Assembly: GCA_018335195.1 (NCBI GenBank)
Contig: JAGXKN010000024.1
Location: forward strand, 1 to 51,026
Length of the DNA stretch: 51,026 bases
Source of the DNA: Desulfobacterales bacterium
GTDB lineage: Bacteria; Desulfobacterota; Desulfobacteria; Desulfobacterales; Desulfosalsimonadaceae
Direction: 5' to 3'
Below, one piece after another: positions 8,179 to 17,645 of the stretch. Position 1 is the stretch's first letter; the number at the start of each line of letters is the position of its first letter. The notes below the pieces were generated by a model. The model was not told the DNA's origin. It made no database searches and worked only from the letters and a program-made list of their open reading frames with translations. Made by a program: the position numbers and the translations under genes.

Positions 8179-8684
8179 GATTGAAGGATTTCCTCCCAGA
8201 GCCCCCTATCCTTTAGGATGCGCTCGCAAATTTCGCGTACCGCTCCTTTTCCGCCGCATTGCCGGGTGACAATATCTGCGGATTTGATGACCTCTGGATG
8301 AGCATCTGCTACGGCAATGCCGACCCCGACACTTTTCATGATTTCAATATCCGGGAGATCGTCTCCCATAAAGGCCGCATTTTCCGGCCGGCATTCGTTT
8401 TGTTCCAGGATCGATGCCAGCAGTGCGGACTTGTCGCCGATTCCGCTGTAACAGAAATCGAGTTTCAGCTCTGCAGCCCGGCGGTCCAATGCTTCTGACT
8501 GGCGGCCTGTAATTACTCCCACCATGAGGCCGGCATCCCTTAACATGCGGATGCCGAAACCGTCCTTGACGTAAAATGTCTTGGACTCGCTGTCCGCACC
8601 CGTATATGTAATTTCGCCGGGGGTTAACACCCCGTCGACGTCAAGGATCAGGAGTGTGATGTTTTTCAGCCTGGAATCGGTCAT
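8169..8684 (-). CDS. kdsC: 3-deoxy-D-manno-octulosonate 8-phosphate phosphatase KdsC
   Basis: HAD-superfamily phosphatase that hydrolyses Kdo 8-phosphate to Kdo for the LPS inner core. Motif I is LILDVDGVLTPG, with the nucleophile Asp and the general acid Asp two residues apart; motif II is VITGRQSEAL; motif III surrounds a Lys in GDKSALL; motif IV is FMGDDLPDIEIM. There is no cap domain, as usual for this tetrameric subclass. Length about 171 residues. The first in-frame start is TTG at 8690 overlapping the kdsA stop; the ATG at 8684 is preferred, though no strong ribosome site is visible for either. Confidence 0.93.
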   Translation of the reverse strand: MTDSRLKNITLLILDVDGVLTPGEITYTGADSESKTFYVKDGFGIRMLRDAGLMVGVITGRQSEALDRRAAELKLDFCYSGIGDKSALLASILEQNECRPENAAFMGDDLPDIEIMKSVGVGIAVADAHPEVIKSADIVTRQCGGKGAVREICERILKDRGLWEEILQSWV

Positions 8685-8686
8685 TG

Positions 8687-9508
8687 TCAAAATTGCGCCT
8701 GCGCCTGGGAAGTCGCCTTGAATTGAATCAGCATCTGTTCAACGGTTTCCAGGTGAATCGAGTTTGGACCGTCGGACAGGGCTTGGTCCGGATCCGGGTG
8801 CACCTCGATAAATATGCCGTCCGCACCCGCCGCCAGGGCAGCCCTGGCCAGCAGCGGGGCGAACTGTCGCTGTCCGGCAGATGCGCCGCCGGCCCCGCCC
8901 GGAAGCTGGACGCTGTGGGTGGCGTCAAATATGACCGGGCATCCAGTTTCCTGCATAATCGGGATGCTTCGCATATCCGCCACCAGGTTGTTGTAGCCGA
9001 AGGATGCGCCCCGCTCGGTTAGAAGAACCCGCGCGTTGCCCGCATCTCTTGCCTTTTCAACCACGTTGGTCATGTCCCATGGCGCCAGGAACTGGCCCTT
9101 TTTAATGTTTACGGGCTTGCCGGTGCGCGCGGCCGCAACAATCAGGTCTGTCTGGCGGCACAGAAACGCCGGGATCTGGATGACATCGAGCACTTCTGCG
9201 GCGGCAGCGGCCTGCCCGGGCAGGTGTATGTCCGAAACCACCGGGATCTCCAGTTCACGCCGGATTTCGGCCAGCATCGCAAGCCCGGTTTTTTCTCCCG
9301 GCCCCCGAAACGAGCGAATCGAGGTTCTGTTCGCCTTATCATAGGAGGCCTTGAAAATAAAAGGGATTTCCAGGCGTTCAGCGATTTCCTTGAGACTGCG
9401 GGCGATATGCATCACCCCGTCCCGGCTTTCAATTACGCACGGTCCGGCCACAAGGACAAACGGGCTTTTGCCGCCCACTGGTATATGATTTATATAAATC
9501 GGTTCCAA
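8687..9508 (-). CDS. kdsA: 2-dehydro-3-deoxyphosphooctonate aldolase (Kdo8P synthase)
   Basis: Condenses phosphoenolpyruvate with arabinose 5-phosphate to form Kdo 8-phosphate, the first committed step of Kdo synthesis. Conserved features are [10 protein letters not shown] near the N-terminus, [26 protein letters not shown], the [12 protein letters not shown] strand and [11 protein letters not shown]. The reading frame is open to an ATG at 9682, but the extra 58 residues are unlike the family. A TTG at 9508 has an excellent AAGGAAG ribosome site six bases upstream and gives 273 residues, the family length, so it is chosen. It heads the minus-strand Kdo/LPS/rpoN operon. Confidence 0.95.
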   Translation of the reverse strand: MEPIYINHIPVGGKSPFVLVAGPCVIESRDGVMHIARSLKEIAERLEIPFIFKASYDKANRTSIRSFRGPGEKTGLAMLAEIRRELEIPVVSDIHLPGQAAAAAEVLDVIQIPAFLCRQTDLIVAAARTGKPVNIKKGQFLAPWDMTNVVEKARDAGNARVLLTERGASFGYNNLVADMRSIPIMQETGCPVIFDATHSVQLPGGAGGASAGQRQFAPLLARAALAAGADGIFIEVHPDPDQALSDGPNSIHLETVEQMLIQFKATSQAQAQF

Positions 9509-9570
9509 TTCTGTCTTCCTTTCACGGCAGTCGTGAAGCAGGACTTTTTTATTGAATTTTTTTCTGTCGC

Positions 9571-9586
9571 CTCGTGACTGCACGAG
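9571..9586. promoter_or_regulatory. Perfect stem-loop in the kdsA / M23-peptidase divergent region
   Basis: CTCGTG and CACGAG form a perfect six-base inverted repeat around ACTG. It lies 63 bases upstream of the chosen kdsA start, within the 299-base divergent region 9509-9807. It could be an operator or a leader hairpin of the kdsA transcript. Apart from this and the promoter-like site at 9741 nothing else is recognisable in that region. Confidence 0.3.
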
Positions 9587-9740
9587 TGGTATGCTGTTTG
9601 CCGGCCTGCAATCTCTGGCCGCGTTTTTGCATAACACGTTAGAATCGGGATTGATTGCAGTAGACCGGGGCCTTTGCAGCAAAATCCATGCCTCCTGTTA
9701 CCCCGCACGTCTGCAAAAGTCAAGATGCGAAAATAAGGCC

Positions 9741-9769
9741 TTGCCACAAAATCGCCGACCTGCTAAAGA
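9741..9769 (+). promoter_or_regulatory. Candidate sigma-70 promoter for the M23-lepB-pyrBC genes
   Basis: TTGCCA (9741-9746) and TAAAGA (9764-9769) are separated by 17 bases. The -35 box matches consensus at five of six positions, the -10 box at only three. Transcription would start near 9776, giving a short leader before the ATG at 9808 and its AGGA ribosome site. The match is weak and position is the main support. Confidence 0.3.
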
Positions 9770-9807
9770 TACGGTTCAATAAAAATGACATGAGGAAACA
9801 GGAACAC

Positions 9808-11199
9808 ATGAGATCGAAAAAGAACGGAAGCGGAACACGTTTTAAGTACGGATTGCTTACCATATTGTGCCTGGTGATGCTTGCCGGGGCATTGTGGCTG
9901 CTGATCGCCAAGTTTGAAGGCAAGCCGCCGGTAATCAATCTTGAAATGGCGGATGAATACATTGCCGCTGACGCACAGATTCCGGTTTCTGTAAAAGATT
10001 CGGACAGCGGGATTCGCAAGGTCTGGATTGCCCTGATGCAGGAGGGAGAGGAAACCGTGCTCAGGGAACAGACCTGGGAGGCGGGCGCGACCCTGACAAA
10101 AGACGGCAAAAGAAGCTTTTCCCTGGAAGTCAAGCCCGGGGATCTGGGGTTCTCTGACGGAGAGGCACTGCTGCGCGTGGCGGTGTGGGACCATTCCTGG
10201 CGGAGTTGGTTTTCCGGCAACCGTGCCTACACGGAAAAAGATCTGGTCATTGATACCGTGTCGCCGAGGGTGGAGGTGCTCACCCGCCAGCACAACATCC
10301 GGCAGGGCGGATCCTGCCTGCTCATTTACCGGCTTTCGGAGGCGTGCAAAAAGCACGGCGTTTCCGTGGACGGGCATTTCTTCCCGGGATACAGCGGGTA
10401 TTTCGACGATCCGGATGTGTATCTATCGTTTTTCGGGGTTGGTCATGATCAGCCGGCGGATGCGGAAATGCATGTGCGGGCCGTGGATCGTGCCGGCAAT
10501 TCCGCGCGCACCGGATTTCATTATTATCTCGGCAAAGGACGTTTCGATGCCGAGCGGCTCAACATATCCGGGCAGTTTTTGAGAAAGATCCTGCCCGAGT
10601 TCCGGGGAGCCTCCGGCATGCCGGAAGATGCCGATCCGGTAAAGCTGTTTTTATTTGTAAATCAGGAACTGCGGCGCAGAAACAACCAGACCATTCTTTC
10701 CGCGGCCGGGAAAACCGATACCCGCTTGCATTGGTCCGGCGCGTTTACGAGGCTGCCCAATTCCGCAAGAAAGGCATCCTTTGCCGACCGCCGGACCTAT
10801 GTTCACAAAGGAGAGGTTATAGACAAGAAGGTGCACCTGGGTATTGATCTGGCCTCCACCCGGCAGGCGCAGGTGCCTGCGGCCAATGCGGGCCGGGTGA
10901 CATTTGTCGGGCAGGCCGGGATATACGGCAATGTGGTTACCATTGATCACGGTTTCGGGCTTTTTTCCGTGTATGCCCATCTCAGCCGGAGCCTGGTGGA
11001 GGAAGGTCAGATGGTCAATCAGTCCGATGTGATCGGATATACCGGCAGTACGGGTTTGGCCGGCGGAGATCATTTGCATTTCGGCATGTTCATCCAGGAG
11101 GTGTTTGTCAATCCGGTGGAATGGTGGGACGGGTCCTGGATTCAAAACAATGTCGCGGCAAAGCTGGAGTATGTCCGGGGCTTGCTCAGCAGGGAGTAA
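9808..11199 (+). CDS. Membrane-anchored M23 (LytM-type) peptidase
   Basis: Probable peptidoglycan endopeptidase or LytM-type regulator acting in the periplasm. The product (463 residues) has a short basic N-terminus, one membrane helix at about 14-33 and a periplasmic region with beta-rich, Ig-like segments (DSDSGIRKVWIAL, VRAVDRAGNSAR). The C-terminal M23 domain (about 350-445) contains HLGIDLA, YGNVVTIDHGFGLFSVYAHL and HLHFGMF, so the zinc ligands (H, D, H) and catalytic His are present. It is probably active, unlike degenerate LytM activators. The frame is open from 9688, but ATG 9808 has AGGA five bases upstream. It is divergent from kdsA and followed by lepB. Confidence 0.88.
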   Translation: MRSKKNGSGTRFKYGLLTILCLVMLAGALWLLIAKFEGKPPVINLEMADEYIAADAQIPVSVKDSDSGIRKVWIALMQEGEETVLREQTWEAGATLTKDGKRSFSLEVKPGDLGFSDGEALLRVAVWDHSWRSWFSGNRAYTEKDLVIDTVSPRVEVLTRQHNIRQGGSCLLIYRLSEACKKHGVSVDGHFFPGYSGYFDDPDVYLSFFGVGHDQPADAEMHVRAVDRAGNSARTGFHYYLGKGRFDAERLNISGQFLRKILPEFRGASGMPEDADPVKLFLFVNQELRRRNNQTILSAAGKTDTRLHWSGAFTRLPNSARKASFADRRTYVHKGEVIDKKVHLGIDLASTRQAQVPAANAGRVTFVGQAGIYGNVVTIDHGFGLFSVYAHLSRSLVEEGQMVNQSDVIGYTGSTGLAGGDHLHFGMFIQEVFVNPVEWWDGSWIQNNVAAKLEYVRGLLSRE

Positions 11200-11241
11200 G
11201 CCGGTGGATATCCCTGATAATTTAAGTTAATTACAATCTGA

Positions 11242-11904
11242 TTGCTGAAATTGAAGAAAAAGGCGGAATCCCGACAAAACTCAGAGCAGACCGGCAAAAG
11301 GGGCAAGAGCCGGCTTCGGGAAAACATCGAAGCCATCGTGATAGCGGTTCTTCTGGCGCTTTTTATACGGGCGTTTGTGGTTCAGGCATTTAAAATTCCG
11401 TCCGGCTCCATGGAACCGACCCTCCAGGTCGGAGACCATATTCTGGTCAACAAGTTCATATACGGGATCCGGCTGCCGGTCACAAATACCACCATTATAC
11501 CCGTGAGCGAGCCGGAAAAGGGGGATATCATCGTGTTTGAGTACCCCGTTGAACCGGACAAGGATTTTATCAAGCGCGTGGTGGGGGTTCCCGGGGACAC
11601 TGTTACAATCAAGGACAAGAAGGTATACGTAAACGGCCGCCGGGTAGACAATTACCCGGTAAAGCACACGGAAAAAGGCATATTGTCAGGGTCGGTGAAT
11701 AAGCGGGACAATTTCGGCCCGGTATCCGTTCCGGAGAATGCTTATTTCGTTCTCGGAGACAACCGGGACCACAGCTACGACAGCCGTTTCTGGGGATTTG
11801 TCCGGGAAGGGGCCATTAAGGGGGAGGCCTTTATCATCTACTGGTCTTGGGACAGTGATGCCTTCGGGGTCAGGTGGGGCCGAATCGGGAAGGTGCTGCA
11901 CTAA
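11242..11904 (+). CDS. lepB: Signal peptidase I
   Basis: Membrane-bound Ser/Lys protease that removes Sec and Tat signal peptides on the outer face of the inner membrane. After a basic N-terminal tail the membrane helix ([19 protein letters not shown]) leads into the catalytic motif [14 protein letters not shown] (nucleophile Ser). The catalytic Lys is in [12 protein letters not shown], and the domain E signature [14 protein letters not shown] is intact. Length is 220 residues with a single N-terminal helix. There is no ATG before the helix; TTG at 11242, directly after an in-frame stop, or TTG at 11251 must serve, so the exact start is uncertain. pyrB starts 16 bases after it. Confidence 0.92.
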   Translation: MLKLKKKAESRQNSEQTGKRGKSRLRENIEAIVIAVLLALFIRAFVVQAFKIPSGSMEPTLQVGDHILVNKFIYGIRLPVTNTTIIPVSEPEKGDIIVFEYPVEPDKDFIKRVVGVPGDTVTIKDKKVYVNGRRVDNYPVKHTEKGILSGSVNKRDNFGPVSVPENAYFVLGDNRDHSYDSRFWGFVREGAIKGEAFIIYWSWDSDAFGVRWGRIGKVLH

Positions 11905-11920
11905 CAGCAGGGGGCTGCCG

Positions 11921-12859
11921 ATGCAGTGGACAAAAAAGGACATCCTGGACATTGAGCAGCTTTCACCGGATGAAATCGAGCTCATCTTTGAAACTGCCTT
12001 TGGCTTGAAGGAAATCTCGGAGCGGCCGATCAAAAAGGTGCCCACGCTGCGGGGGCAGACCATTGTCCTGTTTTTCATGGAACCCAGCACCCGTACCCGG
12101 GTGTCCTTTGATATTGCCGCAAAACGGCTTTCCGCTGACAGCCTTGCCATTGCCGCTGCCTCCAGCAGCATTGTCAAAGGCGAAACCCTGCTTGATACTG
12201 CAAGCAATCTCCAGGCCATGAAGCCGGATATCATAGTCATGCGCCATTCCTCGGCCGGCGCACCGCATCTGCTGGCCCGCACCCTGGATGTTTCAATCAT
12301 CAATGCCGGCGACGGCATGCATGCGCATCCCACCCAGGCGCTGCTCGATATGATGACGGTAAAGGAGAAAAAGGGCGGATTGTCCGGGCTTAATGTGGCA
12401 ATCATCGGAGACATCTCCCATAGCCGGGTGGCCCGATCCAATATTGTCGGGTTTACCAAGATGGGCGCCAGCGTTCGCGTAGCAGGACCGCCCACCATGA
12501 TCCCGCCGGGCATCGAGCATCTCGGTGCGCAAGTGGCCCCCAGCGTGGACGAGGCCTTGACGGATGCGGATGTTGTCATCATGCTGCGCATTCAGAAGGA
12601 ACGCATGCGGCGTTTTCTGTTTCCCACGGAGCGCGAATACGCCAGGCAGTATGGGCTAAACGATCAGCGGCTTGGTCGGATCAGGCCGGATGCGCTGATC
12701 ATGCATCCCGGGCCGTTGAACCGGGGTGTGGAAATCTCCCCCGAGGTGGCCGACGGTCCGTTTTCCGTGATTCTCGACCAGGTGACAAACGGGGTGGCTC
12801 TTCGCATGGCCCTGTTTTACCTGCTGGCAGGAGGCACGCGTGATGCAGATGCAGATTAA
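11921..12859 (+). CDS. pyrB: Aspartate carbamoyltransferase catalytic subunit
   Basis: Catalyses carbamoyl phosphate plus aspartate to carbamoyl aspartate, the committed step of pyrimidine synthesis. The 312-residue protein has the carbamoyl-phosphate site [20 protein letters not shown] in the middle, and the aspartate-binding region with [15 protein letters not shown] 11921 has an AGGGGG ribosome site seven bases upstream; an open frame further upstream lies inside lepB and is rejected. No regulatory pyrI follows; instead pyrC overlaps its end by 17 bases, as in bacteria whose ATCase associates with a dihydroorotase-type partner. Confidence 0.96.
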   Translation: MQWTKKDILDIEQLSPDEIELIFETAFGLKEISERPIKKVPTLRGQTIVLFFMEPSTRTRVSFDIAAKRLSADSLAIAAASSSIVKGETLLDTASNLQAMKPDIIVMRHSSAGAPHLLARTLDVSIINAGDGMHAHPTQALLDMMTVKEKKGGLSGLNVAIIGDISHSRVARSNIVGFTKMGASVRVAGPPTMIPPGIEHLGAQVAPSVDEALTDADVVIMLRIQKERMRRFLFPTEREYARQYGLNDQRLGRIRPDALIMHPGPLNRGVEISPEVADGPFSVILDQVTNGVALRMALFYLLAGGTRDADAD

Positions 12860-14150
12860 AGGCGGCCGGGTCCTCGATCCAGGGGTTTTTGATGGCCCGG
12901 CAGACATATTGATAAAAGACGGCATTGTCGCGCAGGTGGTGCCCCTGGGGGCGAACGGCCAAACAGCGCCGGCCGGCACGACCGGCGGGTCGGGCGAGCG
13001 CATCATTGATGCCCGGGGGATGCTGGTGGTGCCCGGGCTCGTGGACATGCACGTGCATTTGCGGGAACCCGGCCAGGAATACAAGGAAACCATAGACACC
13101 GGCACCCGTGCGGCTGCAGCCGGGGGGTTTACGTCCGTATGCGGCATGCCCAATACATCGCCGGTAAATGACTCGATTTCCGTTACCCGGTATATACTCG
13201 AGCAGGCTGCCCGCTGCCGGCGAACCCGGGTGTATCCCGTGGGTGCGGTCAGTGCCGGGCTGTGCGGAGAACAGCTTGCGGAATTCGGGGATTTAAAGGC
13301 TGCCGGTGCTGTGGCGGTAACCGACGACGGAAGGCCGGTTTCAGATGCTCAGCTCATGCGGCGGGCCATGGAATATGCCAGGGGCATCGGCCTTCAGGTG
13401 ATTTCCCACTGTGAGGAACTCAGCTTGTCAGGCGGCGTTATGAACGAGGGCGTCGTATCCACCCGCATGGGACTGCCCGGCATTCCCAACGCAGCTGAAA
13501 GCGTCATGGTGATGCGCGATATTGCCTTGAGCGAGCTCACCGGCTCGCCGGTTCATATCGCACATGTGAGCACCCGGGAATCGGTTTCCGCCATTCGTGC
13601 AGCCAAGGCCAGGAATACGCAGGTCACAGCAGAAACCGCTCCCCATTACTTTACACTGACCGAGGAGGCGGTAAAATCCTACGATACCCGGGCTAAGATG
13701 AACCCACCGCTTCGGACGGCAGCAGACCGGGAAGCGGTGATCGCGGGACTGGCTGACGGGACCATTGATGCCATTGCCTCGGATCATGCGCCGCACGCAA
13801 GGGTTGAAAAAGACCTGGAGTTTGATCTTGCGGCAAACGGGATTATCGGCCTGGAAACATCGTTGGCCTTGGGGCTGCGCTTGGTGGGAGCCGGCGCGCT
13901 GACCCTGGAGCAGCTCATCGCGCTCATGTCGAAAAATTCGGCCGCCATCATTGATAAACCCTGCGGCCTGTCTGCCGGCCAGCCAGCGGATGTAACGATC
14001 ATTGATCCTGAAGCCCGATACACCTACCGCGCAACCCAGGGGCGATCCAAGGGCCGCAACACGCCTTTTGACGGCTGGGACCTCAAGGGCCGCGCGGTGT
14101 ACACAATTGTTGACGGCACCATCGTTTTTGACCTTTCAGAAGAGATATAG
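12843..14150 (+). CDS. pyrC: Dihydroorotase (type I)
   Basis: Zinc amidohydrolase that closes carbamoyl aspartate to dihydroorotate. The 435-residue product has the metal-binding [15 protein letters not shown] after VVPGLVDM, the [12 protein letters not shown] segment, metal-ligand histidines in VISHCEE and IAHVST, and the catalytic Asp in AIASDHAPH. The motif set and length match class I dihydroorotases. GTG 12840, ATG 12843 and ATG 12849 are possible starts; AGGAGG lies eight bases before ATG 12843, which is chosen. It overlaps pyrB, which suggests coupled translation and possibly a PyrB-PyrC complex (inference). Confidence 0.95.
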   Translation: MQMQIKGGRVLDPGVFDGPADILIKDGIVAQVVPLGANGQTAPAGTTGGSGERIIDARGMLVVPGLVDMHVHLREPGQEYKETIDTGTRAAAAGGFTSVCGMPNTSPVNDSISVTRYILEQAARCRRTRVYPVGAVSAGLCGEQLAEFGDLKAAGAVAVTDDGRPVSDAQLMRRAMEYARGIGLQVISHCEELSLSGGVMNEGVVSTRMGLPGIPNAAESVMVMRDIALSELTGSPVHIAHVSTRESVSAIRAAKARNTQVTAETAPHYFTLTEEAVKSYDTRAKMNPPLRTAADREAVIAGLADGTIDAIASDHAPHARVEKDLEFDLAANGIIGLETSLALGLRLVGAGALTLEQLIALMSKNSAAIIDKPCGLSAGQPADVTIIDPEARYTYRATQGRSKGRNTPFDGWDLKGRAVYTIVDGTIVFDLSEEI

Positions 14151-14169
14151 CAGCAACCATCAAGCGCTT

Positions 14170-15567
14170 ATGCCGGAAGAAGCCAAGCTACTCATAGTGG
14201 ACGACGAATTGAGCATGCGCGAATTCCTTGAAATCATGCTCAGCAAGGAAGGATACCGTGCCGAAAGTGCGGAAAGCGGCAAACAGGCCAATGCCATGCT
14301 GGAGCGGGAAACCTATGATCTTGCGCTCTGCGATATCCGGCTGGGAGACATCAGCGGCCTGGAGGTGCTGCGCAAGGCCAAGCAGGTGAATCCGGATACG
14401 GTCGTGATCATGATTTCCGCATACGCCACTGCGGAAAACGCCGTTGAGGCCATGAATGAAGGGGCCTACGATTATTTGCCCAAGCCGTTTAACAATGACG
14501 AGCTCAAGCAGACCATCGCCAAGGCTCTGGAATTAAAAACGCTTTCGGATGAGAAAAAGCGCATTGACGATGAACTCCTGGAAAGCCTTCACTTCGGCCT
14601 TCTGGTGGGCAACAGTCCCCGGATGAAGCATATTTACGCGATTATCGAGCAGATCGCTCCCACCAAAACCAGCGTGATGATCACCGGAGAAAGCGGCACC
14701 GGCAAGGAGCTGATTGCAAAGGCGATTCACAATCAGAGCGATCGGCACGACAAGCCTTTTGTGGTCATAAACTGCGGCAGTATTCCGGAAACGCTTATGG
14801 AAAGCGAGTTTTTCGGATACAAGAAAGGCGCCTTCACCGGGGCGAACCAGGACAAGAAGGGCCTGTTTGAAGTCGCGGACAAGGGCACGGTGTTTATGGA
14901 CGAAGTCGGGGAATTAAGCGCCCAGATGCAGGTCAAGCTGCTGCGGGTGGTGCAGGAACGCTCATTTAAACCCGTGGGCGGAAACGATGATATTTCCGTG
15001 GACATCCGGATTATTGCCGCCACCAACAAACAGCTTGAAGACGAGGTGATTGCCGGGCGTTTCCGCGAGGACCTTTATTACCGCCTCAACGTGGTGGAAA
15101 TCAAGGTCCCGCCCCTGCGCGAGCGCAAGGCGGATCTGCGCGCACTGGCCCAGCACTTTCTGGAAAAATATTCCCGGCAGGCCGGAAAGGAGATCACCAA
15201 GATCTCTTCCTATGCCGTGGATCTGCTCCAGAAGTACGATTTTCCCGGCAATATCCGAGAGCTGGAAAATCTCATTGAACGCAGCGTGGCCCTGTCCACA
15301 ACCAATATCCTGCTGCCGGACAATCTTTCCCTTTCGATTCACAAGCGAAGATGGATTGAAGGCATTGAAAACCGGCGCTTTGATCTCGATGATGTGGCCA
15401 ACGGGGTGGCGCTGGACAATATCCTGGCGGAAATCGAGCGCGCCTACCTGGAAAAGGCGCTTTCATGTGCCAACGGCAACAAGAACAAGGCCGCCGAGCT
15501 GCTCGGCATTAGCTTCCGCTCGTTTCGCTACCGATGCAGCAAGCTGGATATCGAGAAACCGGAGTAG
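14170..15567 (+). CDS. Sigma-54-dependent response regulator, NtrC/PilR type
   Basis: Two-component transcription activator of sigma-54 promoters. An N-terminal receiver (about 5-120) has the acidic pair VDDE, the phosphoacceptor Asp in LALCDIRLGD and the conserved Lys in LPKPF. The central AAA+ domain (about 145-380) has Walker A GESGTGKE, the sigma-54 contact loop GAFTGA and Walker B VFMDEVGEL. A Fis-type helix-turn-helix closes the protein (NKNKAAELLGISFRSFRYR). Length is 465 residues. The frame extends upstream into pyrC, but ATG 14170 begins a normal receiver. It resembles PilR-type regulators; no partner kinase is next to it, so the signal and targets are unknown. Confidence 0.9.
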   Translation: MPEEAKLLIVDDELSMREFLEIMLSKEGYRAESAESGKQANAMLERETYDLALCDIRLGDISGLEVLRKAKQVNPDTVVIMISAYATAENAVEAMNEGAYDYLPKPFNNDELKQTIAKALELKTLSDEKKRIDDELLESLHFGLLVGNSPRMKHIYAIIEQIAPTKTSVMITGESGTGKELIAKAIHNQSDRHDKPFVVINCGSIPETLMESEFFGYKKGAFTGANQDKKGLFEVADKGTVFMDEVGELSAQMQVKLLRVVQERSFKPVGGNDDISVDIRIIAATNKQLEDEVIAGRFREDLYYRLNVVEIKVPPLRERKADLRALAQHFLEKYSRQAGKEITKISSYAVDLLQKYDFPGNIRELENLIERSVALSTTNILLPDNLSLSIHKRRWIEGIENRRFDLDDVANGVALDNILAEIERAYLEKALSCANGNKNKAAELLGISFRSFRYRCSKLDIEKPE

Positions 15568-15583
15568 AAACAGCATAAAAGAC

Positions 15584-15660
15584 AACCACGAAGGGCACGA
15601 AGTACACGAAGGAAAATTGTATGATATCTTTCTTCGTGCTTCTTTGTGTTTTTCGTGGTT
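15584..15660. repeat. CCACGAAG-type hairpin repeat
   Basis: The left arm (AACCACGAAGGGCACGAAG followed by TACACGAAGG) is closely matched by the inverted right arm (CTTCGTGCTTCTTTGTG followed by TTTTTCGTGGTT), giving a 77-base imperfect palindrome with a short AT-rich loop. It fills most of the 128-base gap between the response regulator and the ABC-F gene. The arms consist of repeated CACGAAG units. It looks like a dispersed palindromic element and not a terminator, since no T-run follows. Confidence 0.75.
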
Positions 15661-15695
15661 TTATCATTCTGACCATTCGGAAAATCGTTTGATAA

Positions 15696-17588
15696 ATGAT
15701 TAATATTGAGGGATTGAGCAAAAGCTACGGCGGAAACGTTCTTTTTGATGACGTCAGTTTCAAGATTAACGCCCGGGAGCGCGTCGGGCTCGTGGGACGA
15801 AACGGTCACGGAAAGACCACGCTTTTCCGGATGATTCTCGGACTGGAAAGCCCGGATGCCGGGATCATCAGTTGTCCGAAGAATTACCGCATCGGTCATG
15901 TCTCCCAGGTGCTGGAATTTTTCGAATCCACGATTCTTGCAGAGGGCATGCGCGGACTGCCGGCGGATTCCGCAGATGAACACTGGCAGGTGGAAAAAAT
16001 TCTTACCGGTCTGGGCTTTTCTCCGGCAGACATGCAGCGCGCCCCGGCGGAATTTTCCGGCGGCTACCAGGTGCGCCTCAACCTGGCCAAGGTGCTGGTC
16101 TCCAAGCCGGACATGCTGCTGCTCGACGAGCCCACCAACTATCTCGATATTACCTCCATCCGCTGGATACGTCGCTTTCTGGTCAACTGGCCCGGAGAGC
16201 TGTTTTTAATTACCCATGACCGGAGTTTCATGGACCAGGTGGTTACCCATATCGCCGGTATCCACCGGAAAACGGTACGCAAGGTCGCCGGCAACACGGA
16301 GAAGTATTACAGCCAGATTGCACAGGAAGAAGAGGTCTACGAAAGGACCCGGCAAAAGGATGAACGCCGGAGAAAGGAGATCGAGCGCTTTATCAGCCGG
16401 TTTCGCGCCAAGGCCCGACTGGCCAACCTGGTACAGTCCAGGGTTAAAACCCTTGAGAAGCTCACGCGCAAGGAAAAGCTGCAAAAAGCCAAGTCCCTGG
16501 ATTTCTCGTTTAACAATTGCCCGTTTTCCGGCAAATACATGCTGAGCGCGGAAAATGTCTCTTTTTCCTATGATTCAGCCCGGAGCGGGGACCAGGCCGG
16601 CGGCAATCCCCTGATATCTGATTTTTCCATGACCATCGGCCCGCAGGACCGCATCTGTATTGTGGGAAAAAACGGGGCGGGCAAGACCACCCTGCTCCGG
16701 CTGCTGGCCGGCGATCTTCAGCCGACTTCCGGGCGGATTGAAAATCACCCCAATTGCTTCAGCGGGCTGTTTGAGCAGACCAATATCCAGACCCTGGTGG
16801 ATGAGCGCACCGTGGAAGCGGAAATCCTGGCCGCAAATCCGGACATGGGGCGCCAGGGGGCCAGAAATATTTGCGGGTCCATGCTTTTTGAGGGCGATGA
16901 CGCGCTGAAAAAGATCCGGGTGCTTTCCGGCGGGGAAAAATGCCGGGTAATGCTGGGCCGGCTTCTGGCCACGCCCGCAAACTTTCTGCTGCTCGACGAA
17001 CCCACCAACCATTTCGACATGGAATCCTGCGATGCCCTGCTTGCAGCCATTGATTATTTTGACGGCGCCGTGGTAATGGTCACGCACAATGAAATGTTCC
17101 TTCACGCCCTGGCACAGCGACTGGTGGTTTTTCAGGGCGGCGGCATCGATGTGTTTGACGGCACCTATCAGCGTTTTCTCGAGGATGTCGGATGGGAGGA
17201 GGGCGATGACGTTTCCCGCAGCGCGGCCGCCCCCGGAGCCCCAAGGCCGGTTGCGGAGATGAGCAAAAAGGAGTTCCGGCGGCGGCGCTCGGCCATTGTG
17301 TCGGAAAAAGGACGGGTCTTAAAGCCGATCGAGGATCGGATCGAGCAAGCCGAGGCGGCCATTATCCAGTGGGAGGCGGAAATCGAGGAGCTCAACCGGC
17401 AAATCCAGGCTGCAAGCGGAAACGGGAACGGAACCGAGATTTCCCGGCTTTCCAGGCAGCTCCACGAACTGGGGGAAAAGGTTGATGCCGGGTTTGCAGA
17501 TCTGGAAAAACTCGCTGCAGATGCAGACGCAAAGCGGGCGGAATTCGATGCACAGCTCGAAGACCTGGAAGCCCGCAAGCCTTTCTGA
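15696..17588 (+). CDS. ABC-F family ATPase
   Basis: Cytoplasmic protein with two ABC domains and no membrane segments, of the ABC-F class that acts on ribosomes. Domain 1 has Walker A GRNGHGKTT, signature FSGGYQVRLNLA and Walker B LLLDEPTNYLD; domain 2 has GKNGAGKTT, LSGGEKCRVML and LLLDEPTNHFD. An arm rich in K, R and E lies between the domains (about 215-270). The C-terminal 130 residues form a charged coiled coil (EFRRRRSAIVSEKGRVLK onwards). The layout is closest to Uup/YheS-type housekeeping members; antibiotic resistance is not implied. Length 630 residues. It ends in a hairpin shared with the convergent neighbour. Confidence 0.9.
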   Translation: MINIEGLSKSYGGNVLFDDVSFKINARERVGLVGRNGHGKTTLFRMILGLESPDAGIISCPKNYRIGHVSQVLEFFESTILAEGMRGLPADSADEHWQVEKILTGLGFSPADMQRAPAEFSGGYQVRLNLAKVLVSKPDMLLLDEPTNYLDITSIRWIRRFLVNWPGELFLITHDRSFMDQVVTHIAGIHRKTVRKVAGNTEKYYSQIAQEEEVYERTRQKDERRRKEIERFISRFRAKARLANLVQSRVKTLEKLTRKEKLQKAKSLDFSFNNCPFSGKYMLSAENVSFSYDSARSGDQAGGNPLISDFSMTIGPQDRICIVGKNGAGKTTLLRLLAGDLQPTSGRIENHPNCFSGLFEQTNIQTLVDERTVEAEILAANPDMGRQGARNICGSMLFEGDDALKKIRVLSGGEKCRVMLGRLLATPANFLLLDEPTNHFDMESCDALLAAIDYFDGAVVMVTHNEMFLHALAQRLVVFQGGGIDVFDGTYQRFLEDVGWEEGDDVSRSAAAPGAPRPVAEMSKKEFRRRRSAIVSEKGRVLKPIEDRIEQAEAAIIQWEAEIEELNRQIQAASGNGNGTEISRLSRQLHELGEKVDAGFADLEKLAADADAKRAEFDAQLEDLEARKPF

Positions 17589-17601
17589 CAGGCTTGCGGG
17601 C
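17571..17601. terminator. Perfect hairpin over the ABC-F stop codon
   Basis: GCCCGCAAGCC and GGCTTGCGGGC form a perfect 11-base stem around a nine-base loop that contains the TGA of the ABC-F gene. It lies between two convergent genes and may stop transcription from both sides. No clear T-run follows, so intrinsic termination is uncertain. Confidence 0.5.
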
Positions 17602-17645
17602 AAGGGATACATCTTCGTGTTTATAAGCCACGGTTTGCATATCGC

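Noticed and set aside
9509-9682. N-terminal extension of KdsA to an ATG
   Set aside because: The added residues do not match the family and the TTG at 9508 has a near-ideal ribosome site.
14002-14169. Upstream extension of the response regulator into pyrC
   Set aside because: The receiver domain begins at ATG 14170, and the extension overlaps pyrC in another frame.
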